Shown here: piece by piece, positions 40,701 through 48,673 of the stretch
Numbering within the stretch: the stretch's first letter is position 1
Layout of the letters: each line of letters opens with the position of its first letter
NCBI GenBank assembly: GCA_024515975.1
Contig: JAMSKV010000012.1
Coordinates: 62,001 to 126,000, forward strand
Length of the DNA stretch: 64,000 nucleotides
Direction of reading: 5' to 3'
Source of the DNA: Endosaccharibacter trunci
GTDB lineage: Bacteria; Pseudomonadota; Alphaproteobacteria; Acetobacterales; Acetobacteraceae
The notes under the pieces: generated by a model
Databases searched by the model: none
Told to the model about the DNA's origin: nothing
What the model saw: only the letters and a program-made list of their open reading frames with translations
Translations under genes and position numbers: made by a program

Positions 40701-41402
40701 AGCTTTCCCACCGGCGCGAGCGTGTCGGCCCATCTGAAGGGCGATTACAGCAAGGACTACTTCCTCATCACCAACGCCCCGGACGGATCGATCCAGCTGA
40801 CGCTCGAGGCGGGCACACCCTGCTTCTGCCCCGGCACGCTGATCCGCACCGATCGCGGCGAGGTGCCGGTGGAGGATCTGGCGATCGGCGACCGGCTGGC
40901 GGTCGCATCGGGCGGCTACCGCGCCCTGCGCTGGATCGGACGCCGGTCCTATGAGGGCCGCTTCCTGCGCGGCCGGCGCGATATCCTGCCGGTGACCATT
41001 CGCGCGGGCGCGCTCGCCGACAACGTGCCCGCGCGCGACCTCACCGTCTCGCCGATGCACGCGATGTATCTGCACGGCGTGCTGGTGCCGGCCGGCGCCC
41101 TGGTCAACGGATCCAGCATCGTCCAGGCCGCCGGCGCGGAGCGGGTGGAGTATCTCCATCTCGAACTGGACCGACACGATCTGCTGCTGGCGGAAGGCGC
41201 CGCGACGGAAAGCTTCGTCGATGACGGTTCGCGCGGGATGTTCCACAACGCGGCCGAACACGCGCGGCTCTATCCCGATCATGTCCGGCTGCCGGCGATC
41301 TATTGCGCGCCGCGCGTCGAGCAGGGCGAGAAGCTGGACGAGATACGCCGGACGCTGCTGGCGCGCATCGCTCCCGATCGCGTCCACGCCCGGGCGTCCT
41401 GA
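37788..41402 (+). CDS. Large strand-loop-strand repeat protein with C-terminal Hint domain
   Basis: 1204 residues, ATG 37788 overlapping the heptosyltransferase stop. After a leader of about 60 residues come roughly 50 imperfect repeats (to about 990) with the pattern SGGxxSGTVVxxGGxxxV, typical of AIDA-I/TibA passengers that fold as a beta-solenoid. They are rich in Ser and Gly and would offer many O-heptosylation sites. The Hint domain starts at Cys1012 (CFCPGTLIRTDRGEVPVEDL), with GDRLAVASGGYRALRWIGRR and VSPMHAMYL, closely like that of the fusion gene upstream. The usual autotransporter beta-barrel is absent and no Sec signal is seen, so the export route is unclear. Likely a surface adhesin or biofilm protein; this is inference. 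Last gene of the chain. Confidence 0.9.
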   Translation: MKGPTALSTLHNGSGHTDSGTNIGTDAGLAGDLSLGLAIPFAAAFAHGPGPEQRNAAPSGAVSFDATSGVVVSSGTISSVGSGVTLEAPTVLYGGLQFIASGGETVSAVIEAGGQQEVFYGGTASGSILNGGEQTVLIGGNAADTLVLSGGIQQVTAGAVASGTVLSAGGEQLVSGLASSTAVETGGLLYDQGETSGADIASGGVEAVVGGVASATHVESGGILVLFNGGAASGTVVDQGGTVTSAGILVIPDSGAASYASAAASGSVVSAATEYVFGATSVSGQAVGASGSIIVESGAQVIGTVVSSGGTLVLSAGATASGSQIRAYGTQLVSSGAVDSGAVLSGFHALDVAFSGGTIDGATVGFYCSAILDGGTASGLTVGSAGYEYIISGGIAVSGTVLTSGILDVDATSIDSATTLKGTETVLGQAIGDTILVSGLQTIGSGGTASGETVSSGGLLLLQSGAVASGTTVSSGGYVVDLGGGTIVGTILSGGVVAETGVVISSGGSITDNAALLSSAITSAQVYVLNGTALSGIQLGNRTTGTILSGASVTSMTLAAGGTLYEQSGATINGITVKTNAHLYVSGTMSGLVASGAVVEAMSGGVIDNALLTSNTTYIYGGTISGGTVTGSSTLSAYAGSAVGLTVQNSAVLQEWNGAVGIGTHVVSGGRLAVYDGIDSAATIGALGTEYVYSGGTVISGTLASGGVEFVGSSGLVSAANVQSGGWLVVHSGAEIESAVISSGGILLDLDHDVSSGSYTLAGGSVVSTGVVEFAGTLLKGFTPSLLSSQLSDVTLVSGRTYALSGSVLDDVTVGLLTSMFVEGGTVTNTHVVNNGVLDVTSNGVDGTMISRGQEILRSGTEASGGVVSSGGQILATTGSTVTGAQVFLSGNIQLFGSGSEISVSSGGFVNLYGSLAESTIHSGGKIYLNVGGQTSDLSLDLGAVIGVETSGYTPSQVTTSLDEATDTLTISFPTGASVSAHLKGDYSKDYFLITNAPDGSIQLTLEAGTPCFCPGTLIRTDRGEVPVEDLAIGDRLAVASGGYRALRWIGRRSYEGRFLRGRRDILPVTIRAGALADNVPARDLTVSPMHAMYLHGVLVPAGALVNGSSIVQAAGAERVEYLHLELDRHDLLLAEGAATESFVDDGSRGMFHNAAEHARLYPDHVRLPAIYCAPRVEQGEKLDEIRRTLLARIAPDRVHARAS

Positions 41403-41496
41403 AACCAGCGCGACCGGCGCGGGAGCAATCCCGCCCGGCGGCCACGCCCACCCCCACCGCTTCCCCATCCCGATCCCTTTCCTGCGAGACGAGCTC

Positions 41497-43431
41497 ATGC
41501 GGTTTTCCGGTTCCCTGGCCACCATCGTCGCCGCCGCGACCATCGCCGCCGCCTACCCGGCCTATGCCGCACCGATGAGCATGGTGCGTGCGCTGGGCAA
41601 GACCGAACGCGTTTCGTTCGACGTCGTGCTGCCGCTCCGCGACCCGGCCGGTCTGGCGGCGCTGGTGGCGGCGCAGAACGACACCGCTTCTCCCCAGTTC
41701 CACCACTGGCTGACGCCGGCCGAGGTCGAAGACCGGTTCGGCCCTGACCAGGCCTCGATCGCACGGGCCACGGCAGCGCTCGAGGCACGTGGCCTGACGG
41801 TGTCGCGGACCGGCCGCCTGCTGCAGGCGAGCGGCACGGCCGACGCGGTGAACGCGACGCTGCGCACCACGGTCGCCATCGGCCGCACGCCGAGCGGATA
41901 CCAGCATGCCTATGCCACCAAACTCGCGACGCTGCCGTCGGAGATCGCCTCGCTGGGCGGCATGCTGATCGGTCTCAGCGCCAACCCGCATGTGGCGCAC
42001 ACGTTCTCGCGGCGCGTGGCGGTGTCCCCGGCGGTGCTGGCCGCGCCGCAATCGCGCCGCGGCGCCACGGGCGGCTACTGGTACGACGATCTGAAACAGG
42101 CCTACCAGTATCCGTCCTATCAGACCATGATCACCAAGAACGGGCAGACGACGCGTCTGGACGGCACCGGCACCACGATCGGCATCGTCATGTCGTCCGA
42201 CGTGTACGACAGCGACATCAACGCCGTGTTCAACCATGAGAATTTCATGGCCAATTCAGGCCAGAAATCGAATCCGAAACTCTTCAAGCGGGTTCCTGTG
42301 GATGGCGGCGCGACCACCAGTTCCAGCGCCCTGGACGAAGCCTCCCTCGACGTGCAGGAAGCGCTGACCGGCGCGCCCGGCGCGCATGTCATCCTCTACG
42401 ACATGCCGACTTTGTCCGACAGCAACATCGTCGATGCTTATTTCAAGGTCGTGACCGACAACCAGGCCGACGTGGTCTCGTCCTCGTTCGGCGCGTGCGA
42501 GCTGTACTACACTGCGGCCTATAACGGCGGCGTGGATGAAACCGGCGTACTGAAGCTGCAGCACCAGCTGTTCCTTCAAGGCAACGCCCAGGGCATCACC
42601 TTCCTCGCCTCCGCCGGCGACAATGCCGGGCTCGAATGCACGCCCGTCTCCTATATCACGGCAGGCGCGAACGGGCAGTTCGTCGCCGGCGTTTCGACGC
42701 CCGCAGCCGATCCCAACGTCACCGCGGTCGGCGGCACCAACGTGGTGACGCAGACCAGCACCACCTCGCTCGACTCCACCTATGTGGGCGAGAACGCTTA
42801 TGGCGACCCGCTGATTCCCTACGATCCGAACGGCACCGGCGGCCTGCTGTCCGGCGGCTACTGGGGCGCCGGCGGCGGCCTGTCCACCGTCAACGCCAAA
42901 CCGTCCTATCAGAGCATCGGCAACATCAATACCGGTTCGAACTCCGCCCGTGCCCTGCCCGATATCGGCATGCAGGTCGGCGGATGCCCGGGCTCCATTT
43001 CGCAACAGCCGTGCAATGGCGGCAATTCGCCGCTGAATGGCAACGGCAACACGCAGAGATCCTTCGTCATCGTCTCGATCGGCGGCGCGTTCGAAGGGCT
43101 GATCGGCACCAGCGTATCGTCGCCGGAATTCTCCAGCGTGGTCGCCCTGCTGGTGGAGCAATACGGGCGGATGGGTAATCTGAACCCGTACATCTACCAG
43201 ATGTCGGCCGCGCAGACGGCATCCAACACCAACAATCCGGCGCGCTCGACCACGGCGTTCCACCGCTCGATCCCGGGCTATAACGGCGTGGTGACCAACA
43301 ATCAGCCGGTCAATGCTCTCGGGCGGGCCTACAACTACACGGTCGGCGTGGGCACGCCGGTGGTGTATCGCTTCATCGGCGCTTCCAGCGCTGCCCCGGC
43401 CGGGGTGCCGCAATCCAGCACCAACCCGTAA
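41497..43431 (+). CDS. S53-family serine-carboxyl (sedolisin/kumamolisin-like) protease precursor
   Basis: 644 residues, ATG 41497. A signal peptide (SGSLATIVAAATIAAAYPAYA) is followed by the Pro-kumamolisin activation domain (DTASPQFHHWLTPAEVEDRF and following). The catalytic set is Glu281 and Asp285 (ALDEASLDVQ), Asp375 at the oxyanion site (SAGDNAG) and Ser539 (GTSVSSPEFSS). S53 enzymes are secreted, cleave their own propeptide and work at acid pH, in keeping with an acid-producing bacterium. It lies 94 bases after the repeat/Hint gene and could process surface proteins, or simply digest external protein. The calcium site near the C-terminus was not resolved. Convergent with the FKBP gene. 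Confidence 0.94.
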   Translation: MRFSGSLATIVAAATIAAAYPAYAAPMSMVRALGKTERVSFDVVLPLRDPAGLAALVAAQNDTASPQFHHWLTPAEVEDRFGPDQASIARATAALEARGLTVSRTGRLLQASGTADAVNATLRTTVAIGRTPSGYQHAYATKLATLPSEIASLGGMLIGLSANPHVAHTFSRRVAVSPAVLAAPQSRRGATGGYWYDDLKQAYQYPSYQTMITKNGQTTRLDGTGTTIGIVMSSDVYDSDINAVFNHENFMANSGQKSNPKLFKRVPVDGGATTSSSALDEASLDVQEALTGAPGAHVILYDMPTLSDSNIVDAYFKVVTDNQADVVSSSFGACELYYTAAYNGGVDETGVLKLQHQLFLQGNAQGITFLASAGDNAGLECTPVSYITAGANGQFVAGVSTPAADPNVTAVGGTNVVTQTSTTSLDSTYVGENAYGDPLIPYDPNGTGGLLSGGYWGAGGGLSTVNAKPSYQSIGNINTGSNSARALPDIGMQVGGCPGSISQQPCNGGNSPLNGNGNTQRSFVIVSIGGAFEGLIGTSVSSPEFSSVVALLVEQYGRMGNLNPYIYQMSAAQTASNTNNPARSTTAFHRSIPGYNGVVTNNQPVNALGRAYNYTVGVGTPVVYRFIGASSAAPAGVPQSSTNP

Positions 43432-43439
43432 GCGGCATC

Positions 43440-43466
43440 GGCGCGGCCGGGCGAACCGGCCGCGCC
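43440..43466. terminator. Hairpin between convergent genes
   Basis: GGCGCGGCCGG (43440-43450) and CCGGCCGCGCC (43456-43466) pair over 11 bp around GCGAA. It lies between the S53 protease and FKBP stops and may end both transcripts. No T run on either side. Confidence 0.5.
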
Positions 43467-43494
43467 GCGCTCAGACGGTCAGGCGCTCAAGCGC

Positions 43495-43857
43495 TCAGGC
43501 CAGGCCGAGCAGTTCCACATCGAACAGGAGCGTGGCGTTCGGCGGAATCACCGCGCCGGCGCCGCGTGCGCCATAGCCGTGCTCCGGCGGCAGACGCAGG
43601 GTGCGACGCCCGCCGACCTTCATGGTGCCGACGCCGATATCCCAGCCGGAAATCACCTGCTGGACGCCGATGGTGAAGCGGAACGGCTGGCCCCGATCCC
43701 GCGAGCTGTCGAACTTGGTGCCCTGCCGGCCGTCCTTGTCGAGCCAGCCGGTGTAATGGACGATCACGGTCTGGCCGTTGGCGGGGCTGGGACCGTCGCC
43801 GATCACTTCGTCACGATACTGGATGCCGGACGGCAGGGTCTGGAAATCTTCGGACAT
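43495..43857 (-). CDS. FKBP-type peptidyl-prolyl cis-trans isomerase
   Basis: 120 residues, a single FKBP domain: VIVHYTGWLDKDGRQGTKFDSS, then PFRFTIGVQQVISGWDIGVG, RTLRLPPEHGYGARGAGAVIPPNATLLFDVELL. The Tyr, Phe, Asp, Val-Ile, Trp and Tyr residues of the drug/substrate pocket are all present. It speeds up proline isomerisation in protein folding. No signal peptide, so it is cytoplasmic. It follows the YihY gene by 37 bases on the same strand. Confidence 0.95.
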   Translation of the reverse strand: MSEDFQTLPSGIQYRDEVIGDGPSPANGQTVIVHYTGWLDKDGRQGTKFDSSRDRGQPFRFTIGVQQVISGWDIGVGTMKVGGRRTLRLPPEHGYGARGAGAVIPPNATLLFDVELLGLA

Positions 43858-43894
43858 GATACGCTCCGATCGTTATGGCCGGCCTGTATAGGGC

Positions 43895-44872
43895 TTACCC
43901 GGCCGGACGTGTATCCACCTGATGGTCGGCGATGAACGCGCCGCGCTTTCCCGCCGGCATGTCCGGCCCGACCGTCGTGTCGCGGCCGGTCTGGAGTTCC
44001 AGCTCCGCATTCAGCTCCGCGCCCATCAGCACGACGATGGTGGAAATCCAGATCCAGGTCATGAATCCGATCACGGCACCCAGCGAACCGTAGGTCTTGT
44101 TGTAGGAGCCGAAATTGGCGACGTAGTAGGAGAACGCGGCGGAGATCAGCACCCAGCCGATCGCGGCGAAGGCAGCGCCCCAGCTGATCCATTGGTAGCG
44201 CGCCTGATTCCGGCTCGGCCCGAAGCGATAGACGATCCCGAGCGCGATCGTCATCAGGATCAGCATCGCCGGCCAGCGCACGAGCGACATGATCTGCTTT
44301 GTCGCGCTGTCGAAGCCAAGATAACCGAGCACGATCGGCACCACGACCACGGTCAGCATCGCCACGATCAGAAAGGCCACGGCGCCGAAGGTGAAGCAGA
44401 GCGTCTGCAGAGTGAGCCGGATGAAGGAGCGCTTCTCCTTCTCGTGATAAACCACGTTCAGCGCATCGAAGAACGACTTGGTGCCGTTATTGGCGCTCCA
44501 CAACGAGGTGAGCAGGCCGATCACCACGCCCAGTCCGAGCGCCTGATGCGGGCTGGAGATCAATGCCTGGACCTGGCCCCTGATGATGTCCATGCCGCCG
44601 CCCGGAATCACCCCTTTTAGGTTGTCGAGCTGATCGGTCAGCTGCGCTGGATCCGCGAACAGGCCGTAGATCGAGATCACCGTGGCGATGGCGGGAAACA
44701 AGGCCAGCAGAGAGTAGAAGGTGCAGGACGCCGCCTCGGCCATGATCCGGTCGTCGAGGAAGGCCGACAAGAGCCGCTTGCCGACCTGGAGCCAGCCCGA
44801 AGGCGGGATCTCTCCCGGACCGTCTGCCTCGGCTCCCGGCTGTTTTCCTGGCGTTTTGGCCGATGCGATCAT
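43895..44872 (-). CDS. YihY/BrkB-family inner-membrane protein
   Basis: 325 residues from ATG 44872, eight bases after AAGGA; an upstream start at 44902 is weaker. Six membrane helices with the family marks DRIMAEAASCTFYSLLALFPAIA, WSANNGTKSFFDALNVVYHEKEKRSF, RFGPSRNQARYQWISWGAAFAA and FGSYNKTYGSLGAVIGFMTWIW. Proteins of this family were once called ribonuclease BN by mistake; their transport or envelope role is not settled. The C-terminal 45 residues are hydrophilic and face the cytoplasm. It follows the M48 protease by 75 bases. Confidence 0.92.
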   Translation of the reverse strand: MIASAKTPGKQPGAEADGPGEIPPSGWLQVGKRLLSAFLDDRIMAEAASCTFYSLLALFPAIATVISIYGLFADPAQLTDQLDNLKGVIPGGGMDIIRGQVQALISSPHQALGLGVVIGLLTSLWSANNGTKSFFDALNVVYHEKEKRSFIRLTLQTLCFTFGAVAFLIVAMLTVVVVPIVLGYLGFDSATKQIMSLVRWPAMLILMTIALGIVYRFGPSRNQARYQWISWGAAFAAIGWVLISAAFSYYVANFGSYNKTYGSLGAVIGFMTWIWISTIVVLMGAELNAELELQTGRDTTVGPDMPAGKRGAFIADHQVDTRPAG

Positions 44873-44947
44873 GGGCTGGTCCTTGCTCGATCGAACCAAC
44901 ACGCCCGGATGCCGGAGGTTGCGGACAACCCGGACGCGGCCGTCGGT

Positions 44948-46189
44948 TCACACCGCGCGCTGCAAAGCGGCCACGCGCAGCAGCACCGGCGGGTGGGTGT
45001 GATGCACGAGCGAATAAAGCCTGTCCGGCACGATGGTCGCCGCATTGTCGCGGGCCAGGCGCACCAGGGCGTCGATCATTGGCCGGGCGCCCACCATGCG
45101 CCGGGCGAAGGCGTCGGCCTGGAATTCGTGCCGGCGCGACAGCGCATTGCCGGCCACCCCCAGCATGGGAGAGACCAGCCCGGCCAGCAGCATCGCCAGC
45201 ACCAGGCCCAGCGCCGGGTCGGGATGGTCGATGCCGAACGCCGGCTGCAGCCACGGCCGCACCGAAAGCCATCCGACGGCGGCGCACAGACCGAACAGGA
45301 CCAGCACGCCGCGGAACAGCCCGAACAGAACGTGCCTGTGATGCACATGGCCCAACTCGTGCGCCACCACCGCCTCCAACTCCGCCGGCGGGTGCGCCTC
45401 GATCAGCGTGTCGAACAGCACGATCCGCTTGGCCCTGCCCCAGCCGGTCACGAAAGCGTTGCCCCGGCTGGACCGGCGCGACGCATCCATCTCCAGCAGA
45501 GCGCCGACGCGAAAGCCGGTCCTGTCCAGCAAGGCCCGCACCGGGTCCGCCACGCTGGCGCGCAAGGGCCGGAACCGGTTGAACAACGGCGCCACCAGAC
45601 GGAGATAGACGGCAGGACCGGCCAGCGTGATCGCCACCAGCGCGATCCAGGCGAGCACCCACCAGGGCCCCCGCATGTGCCGCATCAGCAGCAGCAGACC
45701 GGCCAGAAGCGGACCGCCGATCGCCGCGGTAAGCAGCAGGCGCAGCAGAACGTCGCGGGCCAGCCGGGCCGGGCCGGTGCGATTGAAACCGAAACGCTGC
45801 TCCAGGCCGAAGGTCCGCCAGACGAGGAAAGGCAGCCCGATCGCCGTCTGCGCGAGAAACAGGATCGCGAACACAAGCAGGCTGCGGCCGATCCCCGGCG
45901 GCAGGACGAGACCGGCGAGGAACGAGGCCAGATCGAAGCCGATCAGCAACGCGAAGCCGGTGGCCAGCAATCCCGCCACCCGCTCCACGCCGCCCAGGCG
46001 CAGACGCGCCAAAGCATAGGAGGTCGCCTTCTCGTGCTGTTCGGGCGAGACGGTCTCGGCGAAGGCGGCTGGAACATGGCCGCGCCCGGCCCGCACCGCC
46101 CGGGCCTGGCGCCGGTCGAGCCACAGCGAGGCTCCGGCCATCAGAGCCGAACAGCCGAGGCAGAACCAGGCGAGCGGTGCTGCGATCAC
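44948..46189 (-). CDS. M48-family (Ste24/CAAX-protease-like) membrane metallopeptidase
   Basis: 413 residues from GTG 46189, overlapping the stop of the oxidoreductase (GTGA). Several helices come before the zinc site: GRSLLVFAILFLAQTAIGLP, TAAIGGPLLAGLLLLM. The zinc motif HELGH sits in VVAHELGHVHHRHV, and the third ligand Glu in RRHEFQADAFARRM. SSRGNAFVTGWGRAKRIVLFDTLI is the conserved substrate-strand region. It fits the M48A (Ste24) type, with the peptidase chamber inside the membrane; bacterial ones take part in quality control of membrane proteins. Prenylated substrates are not expected in bacteria. Part of the minus-strand unit oxidoreductase-M48-YihY-FKBP. Confidence 0.92.
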   Translation of the reverse strand: MIAAPLAWFCLGCSALMAGASLWLDRRQARAVRAGRGHVPAAFAETVSPEQHEKATSYALARLRLGGVERVAGLLATGFALLIGFDLASFLAGLVLPPGIGRSLLVFAILFLAQTAIGLPFLVWRTFGLEQRFGFNRTGPARLARDVLLRLLLTAAIGGPLLAGLLLLMRHMRGPWWVLAWIALVAITLAGPAVYLRLVAPLFNRFRPLRASVADPVRALLDRTGFRVGALLEMDASRRSSRGNAFVTGWGRAKRIVLFDTLIEAHPPAELEAVVAHELGHVHHRHVLFGLFRGVLVLFGLCAAVGWLSVRPWLQPAFGIDHPDPALGLVLAMLLAGLVSPMLGVAGNALSRRHEFQADAFARRMVGARPMIDALVRLARDNAATIVPDRLYSLVHHTHPPVLLRVAALQRAV

Positions 46190-47184
46190 GGCGCGACCGA
46201 AAGCAGGATCTTGCCGATCTGCTCGTTCGATTCGAGAAAACGATGCGCGTCCACAACCTGCTCGAGCGGGAAGATGCGGCTGATCACCGGCTTCAGCGCG
46301 CCGCTGGCGAGCCCGTCCAGAACGTAGCGCGTCGCCTTCTCGATCACCGCCCGGTCCGCGTTCAACTCGAACAGCGTGTAACCGCGCACCGTCAGCTGCT
46401 TGGACAGCACCGTGAACAGCGGCAGCGACGTCGGCTCCGGACTGAGCGCGCCATACTGGAACACGATCCCACCCTGCGACGCCGCCGCGCACAGCTTTTC
46501 AAGGGTCGGGCCGCCGACCGGGTCGAACACGATCCGCGCGCCCTTGCCGTCGGTCAGGCGCATCGTCTCCGCCACCAGATCCTGCTCGCCGGTGACGATG
46601 ATCGGCACGCCGGGAGCCGCATCCTCCAGGGCGGCGCGCTTGGCACTGGACCGGGTCAGGGCCACCGGATGCGCGCCGGCAGCCTCGCAGATCTGGATCG
46701 CGGCCAGCCCGACGCTGCTGGTGGCGGCAGGGATCAGCACCGTGTCGCCCGCACGCAGCCCGGCGATATGATGCAGCGCGCCCCAGGCGGTCACGTACTG
46801 CATCCAGGACGCGGCGGCGGTCTCGAAGCCGATCTCCTTCGGATGCGCCACCACGGCGTGCGCCGGCGCGATCACCACGTCGCCATACAGGCCGTACTGA
46901 TTCATCGAGAAAGACGGGATGGTGGCGACATGATCACCCACGGCGACCCCCCGGACGCCCGGACCGACCGCATCGACGATGCCGGCCGCTTCGTAGCCGA
47001 GCCCGGCCGGCAGTGTCGGCGCTTCGAGGTAGTTGCCCTGACGGAACATCGCCTCGGCCCGGTTCAGGCCGATCGCGTGCACGGTGATCCGGACCTCGTC
47101 CTGGCCGGGTTCGCGCGCAGGCAGGTCTTCTAGGCGGAGGACGTCCGGCGCGCCGGTCTCGTGGAAGCGAACGATGCGAGGCAT
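46186..47184 (-). CDS. Zinc-independent quinone oxidoreductase-like MDR protein
   Basis: 332 residues. It starts MPRIVRFHETGAPDVLRLED, then GLNRAEAMFRQGNY, GYEAAGIVDAVG and the NADPH-binding region GDTVLIPAATSSVGLAAIQI, in which the nucleotide loop is AATSSVG rather than the usual GAAGGVG. FDPVGGPTLEKL and QYGALS follow. The cysteines that hold zinc in alcohol dehydrogenases are missing, as in quinone oxidoreductases of the medium-chain family. It should reduce quinones or enones with NADPH in the cytoplasm. First gene of its minus-strand unit and divergent from the hydrolase-fusion gene, with 121 bases between the two starts for promoters. Confidence 0.92.
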   Translation of the reverse strand: MPRIVRFHETGAPDVLRLEDLPAREPGQDEVRITVHAIGLNRAEAMFRQGNYLEAPTLPAGLGYEAAGIVDAVGPGVRGVAVGDHVATIPSFSMNQYGLYGDVVIAPAHAVVAHPKEIGFETAAASWMQYVTAWGALHHIAGLRAGDTVLIPAATSSVGLAAIQICEAAGAHPVALTRSSAKRAALEDAAPGVPIIVTGEQDLVAETMRLTDGKGARIVFDPVGGPTLEKLCAAASQGGIVFQYGALSPEPTSLPLFTVLSKQLTVRGYTLFELNADRAVIEKATRYVLDGLASGALKPVISRIFPLEQVVDAHRFLESNEQIGKILLSVAP

Positions 47185-47305
47185 GAAAACGGCTCCTTCA
47201 CGGAAACGGTCCCATCACATTGGTGCGGCGACGCCGCGAAGCAACGGCCGGCAGGGGAACCGACCGGCGACTGCCGTGTTGCGCGATGCTCAGTCGGAAC
47301 GGACC

Positions 47306-48673
47306 ATGACGATGCCGCACTCAGCGTCGCCGATCACCATCGTCTTCATGCACCATCTCGGCGGCAGTGCGGAGACCTGGAAACCGGTCGAGACACTGCT
47401 CGAGCAACGGTTTCCGGCGTTCTGCCTCGATCTGCCCGGCTTCGGCGACGCGTCCTCCGCCCCCGGGCGCCCGGTCGAGGCGATGGCGGAATGGATCGAG
47501 CGGCGGATCGACGATCGGGTGGACGGTCCGTTCGTCCTTGTCGGGCACAGCATGAGCGCGAAGGTCGCGCTGACCGTGGCGAAACGCGCCGAGGCTGCGC
47601 CGCCCTCTCCGTCCCACCTGATCGGGCTGGTGCTGGCCGCGGGCTCGCCGCCGGCGCCGGAACCGATGGAAGACAGCAAGCGGCAGGAAATGCTTGGCTG
47701 GTTCGAAGGCGACGACGCACAAAGCCGGACGGAAGCCGATCAGTTTGTCCGGGCCAACATCGCCTCCCCTCTTGATCCGGAGGCGCATGAGACCGCCTTG
47801 CGCGACGTTCTGCGTGCGGCGCGCCAGGCCTGGCGTCATTGGCTGACCGACGGCAGCAACGAGGATCTGCGCGAGCGGATCGGCAAACTTGCCATTCCTG
47901 CCCTGATCCTCGCCGGTGCGGAAGACGAGGCGCTCGGCTCCGGGATCCAGCAGCAGCAGATGATGCCGCATCTGACCGAGGCAAGGCTCGAAACCATCGA
48001 TGGCGCGGCGCATCTGCTGCCGCTGGAGAAGCCGGCTGCCGTGGCCGCGCTGATCGCGGATTTTGTCGACGGGCTCAGCGCCGATACGCGCGCGGGACGG
48101 CTGACGGGACGCACGCGGACGATGCTCGAACGGCGCGGCCAATCGGACGACGACTACGAGCCGCGCGTGCTGGATCGGAACGGTCTCGACGTCTTGCGCA
48201 CCGTCTTGCATTGCATCCTGCCGATGCCGGACGGGATCGCGATCGATCTGGCCGCGAAGCTGGACGCGAAGCTGCATGAGGCCATCGGCGACGGCTGGCG
48301 CTTCGCCAACCTGCCACCGGACGCGGATGCCTATCGACAGGCGATCGCGACCCTCGATGCGGCCGCGCGACGGGCGCACGGAACCGGGTTCGCGTCGCTT
48401 CCTCCCGAGAAGGTCGAGGAAATGCTGGAAAGGCTTGGAGACAAGCGGCTCGATACCGCTCCGATCGGACTCCCGGACGACGCGATGCGGAACTGGCTTC
48501 TGGAGATACGCGGCGATAGCTGCCAGATCTTCCTGACCCATCCTGCCGTTCAGGCACGCGCGAACATCCTGGCCGCCGCGACCGGCAACGATACCGAACT
48601 GCTGGGATTCGCCGAGACGCGGGCGAACCAGAGCGAGGGGTGGGAAAACACGTTCTGGCGGGAGCACGCATGA
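47306..48673 (+). CDS. Alpha/beta-hydrolase fused to a gluconate 2-dehydrogenase subunit 3-like domain
   Basis: 455 residues, ATG 47306. Residues 1-265 are an alpha/beta-hydrolase: IVFMHHLGGSAETWKP, LDLPGFGDAS, and the nucleophile elbow VGHSMSAK with Ser as the catalytic residue; LILAGAEDEAL and DGAAHLLPLE supply Asp and His. Residues about 290-450 (RNGLDVLRTVLHCILPMPDG onward) have the pattern of Gluconate_2-dh3, the small subunit of membrane-bound GMC dehydrogenases. The next gene is a GMC oxidoreductase and overlaps the stop (ATGA), which supports this reading. The hydrolase part could release or prepare the substrate, such as opening a lactone. This fusion is unusual. No signal peptide was found, so the complex may be cytoplasmic. 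Confidence 0.85.
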   Translation: MTMPHSASPITIVFMHHLGGSAETWKPVETLLEQRFPAFCLDLPGFGDASSAPGRPVEAMAEWIERRIDDRVDGPFVLVGHSMSAKVALTVAKRAEAAPPSPSHLIGLVLAAGSPPAPEPMEDSKRQEMLGWFEGDDAQSRTEADQFVRANIASPLDPEAHETALRDVLRAARQAWRHWLTDGSNEDLRERIGKLAIPALILAGAEDEALGSGIQQQQMMPHLTEARLETIDGAAHLLPLEKPAAVAALIADFVDGLSADTRAGRLTGRTRTMLERRGQSDDDYEPRVLDRNGLDVLRTVLHCILPMPDGIAIDLAAKLDAKLHEAIGDGWRFANLPPDADAYRQAIATLDAAARRAHGTGFASLPPEKVEEMLERLGDKRLDTAPIGLPDDAMRNWLLEIRGDSCQIFLTHPAVQARANILAAATGNDTELLGFAETRANQSEGWENTFWREHA

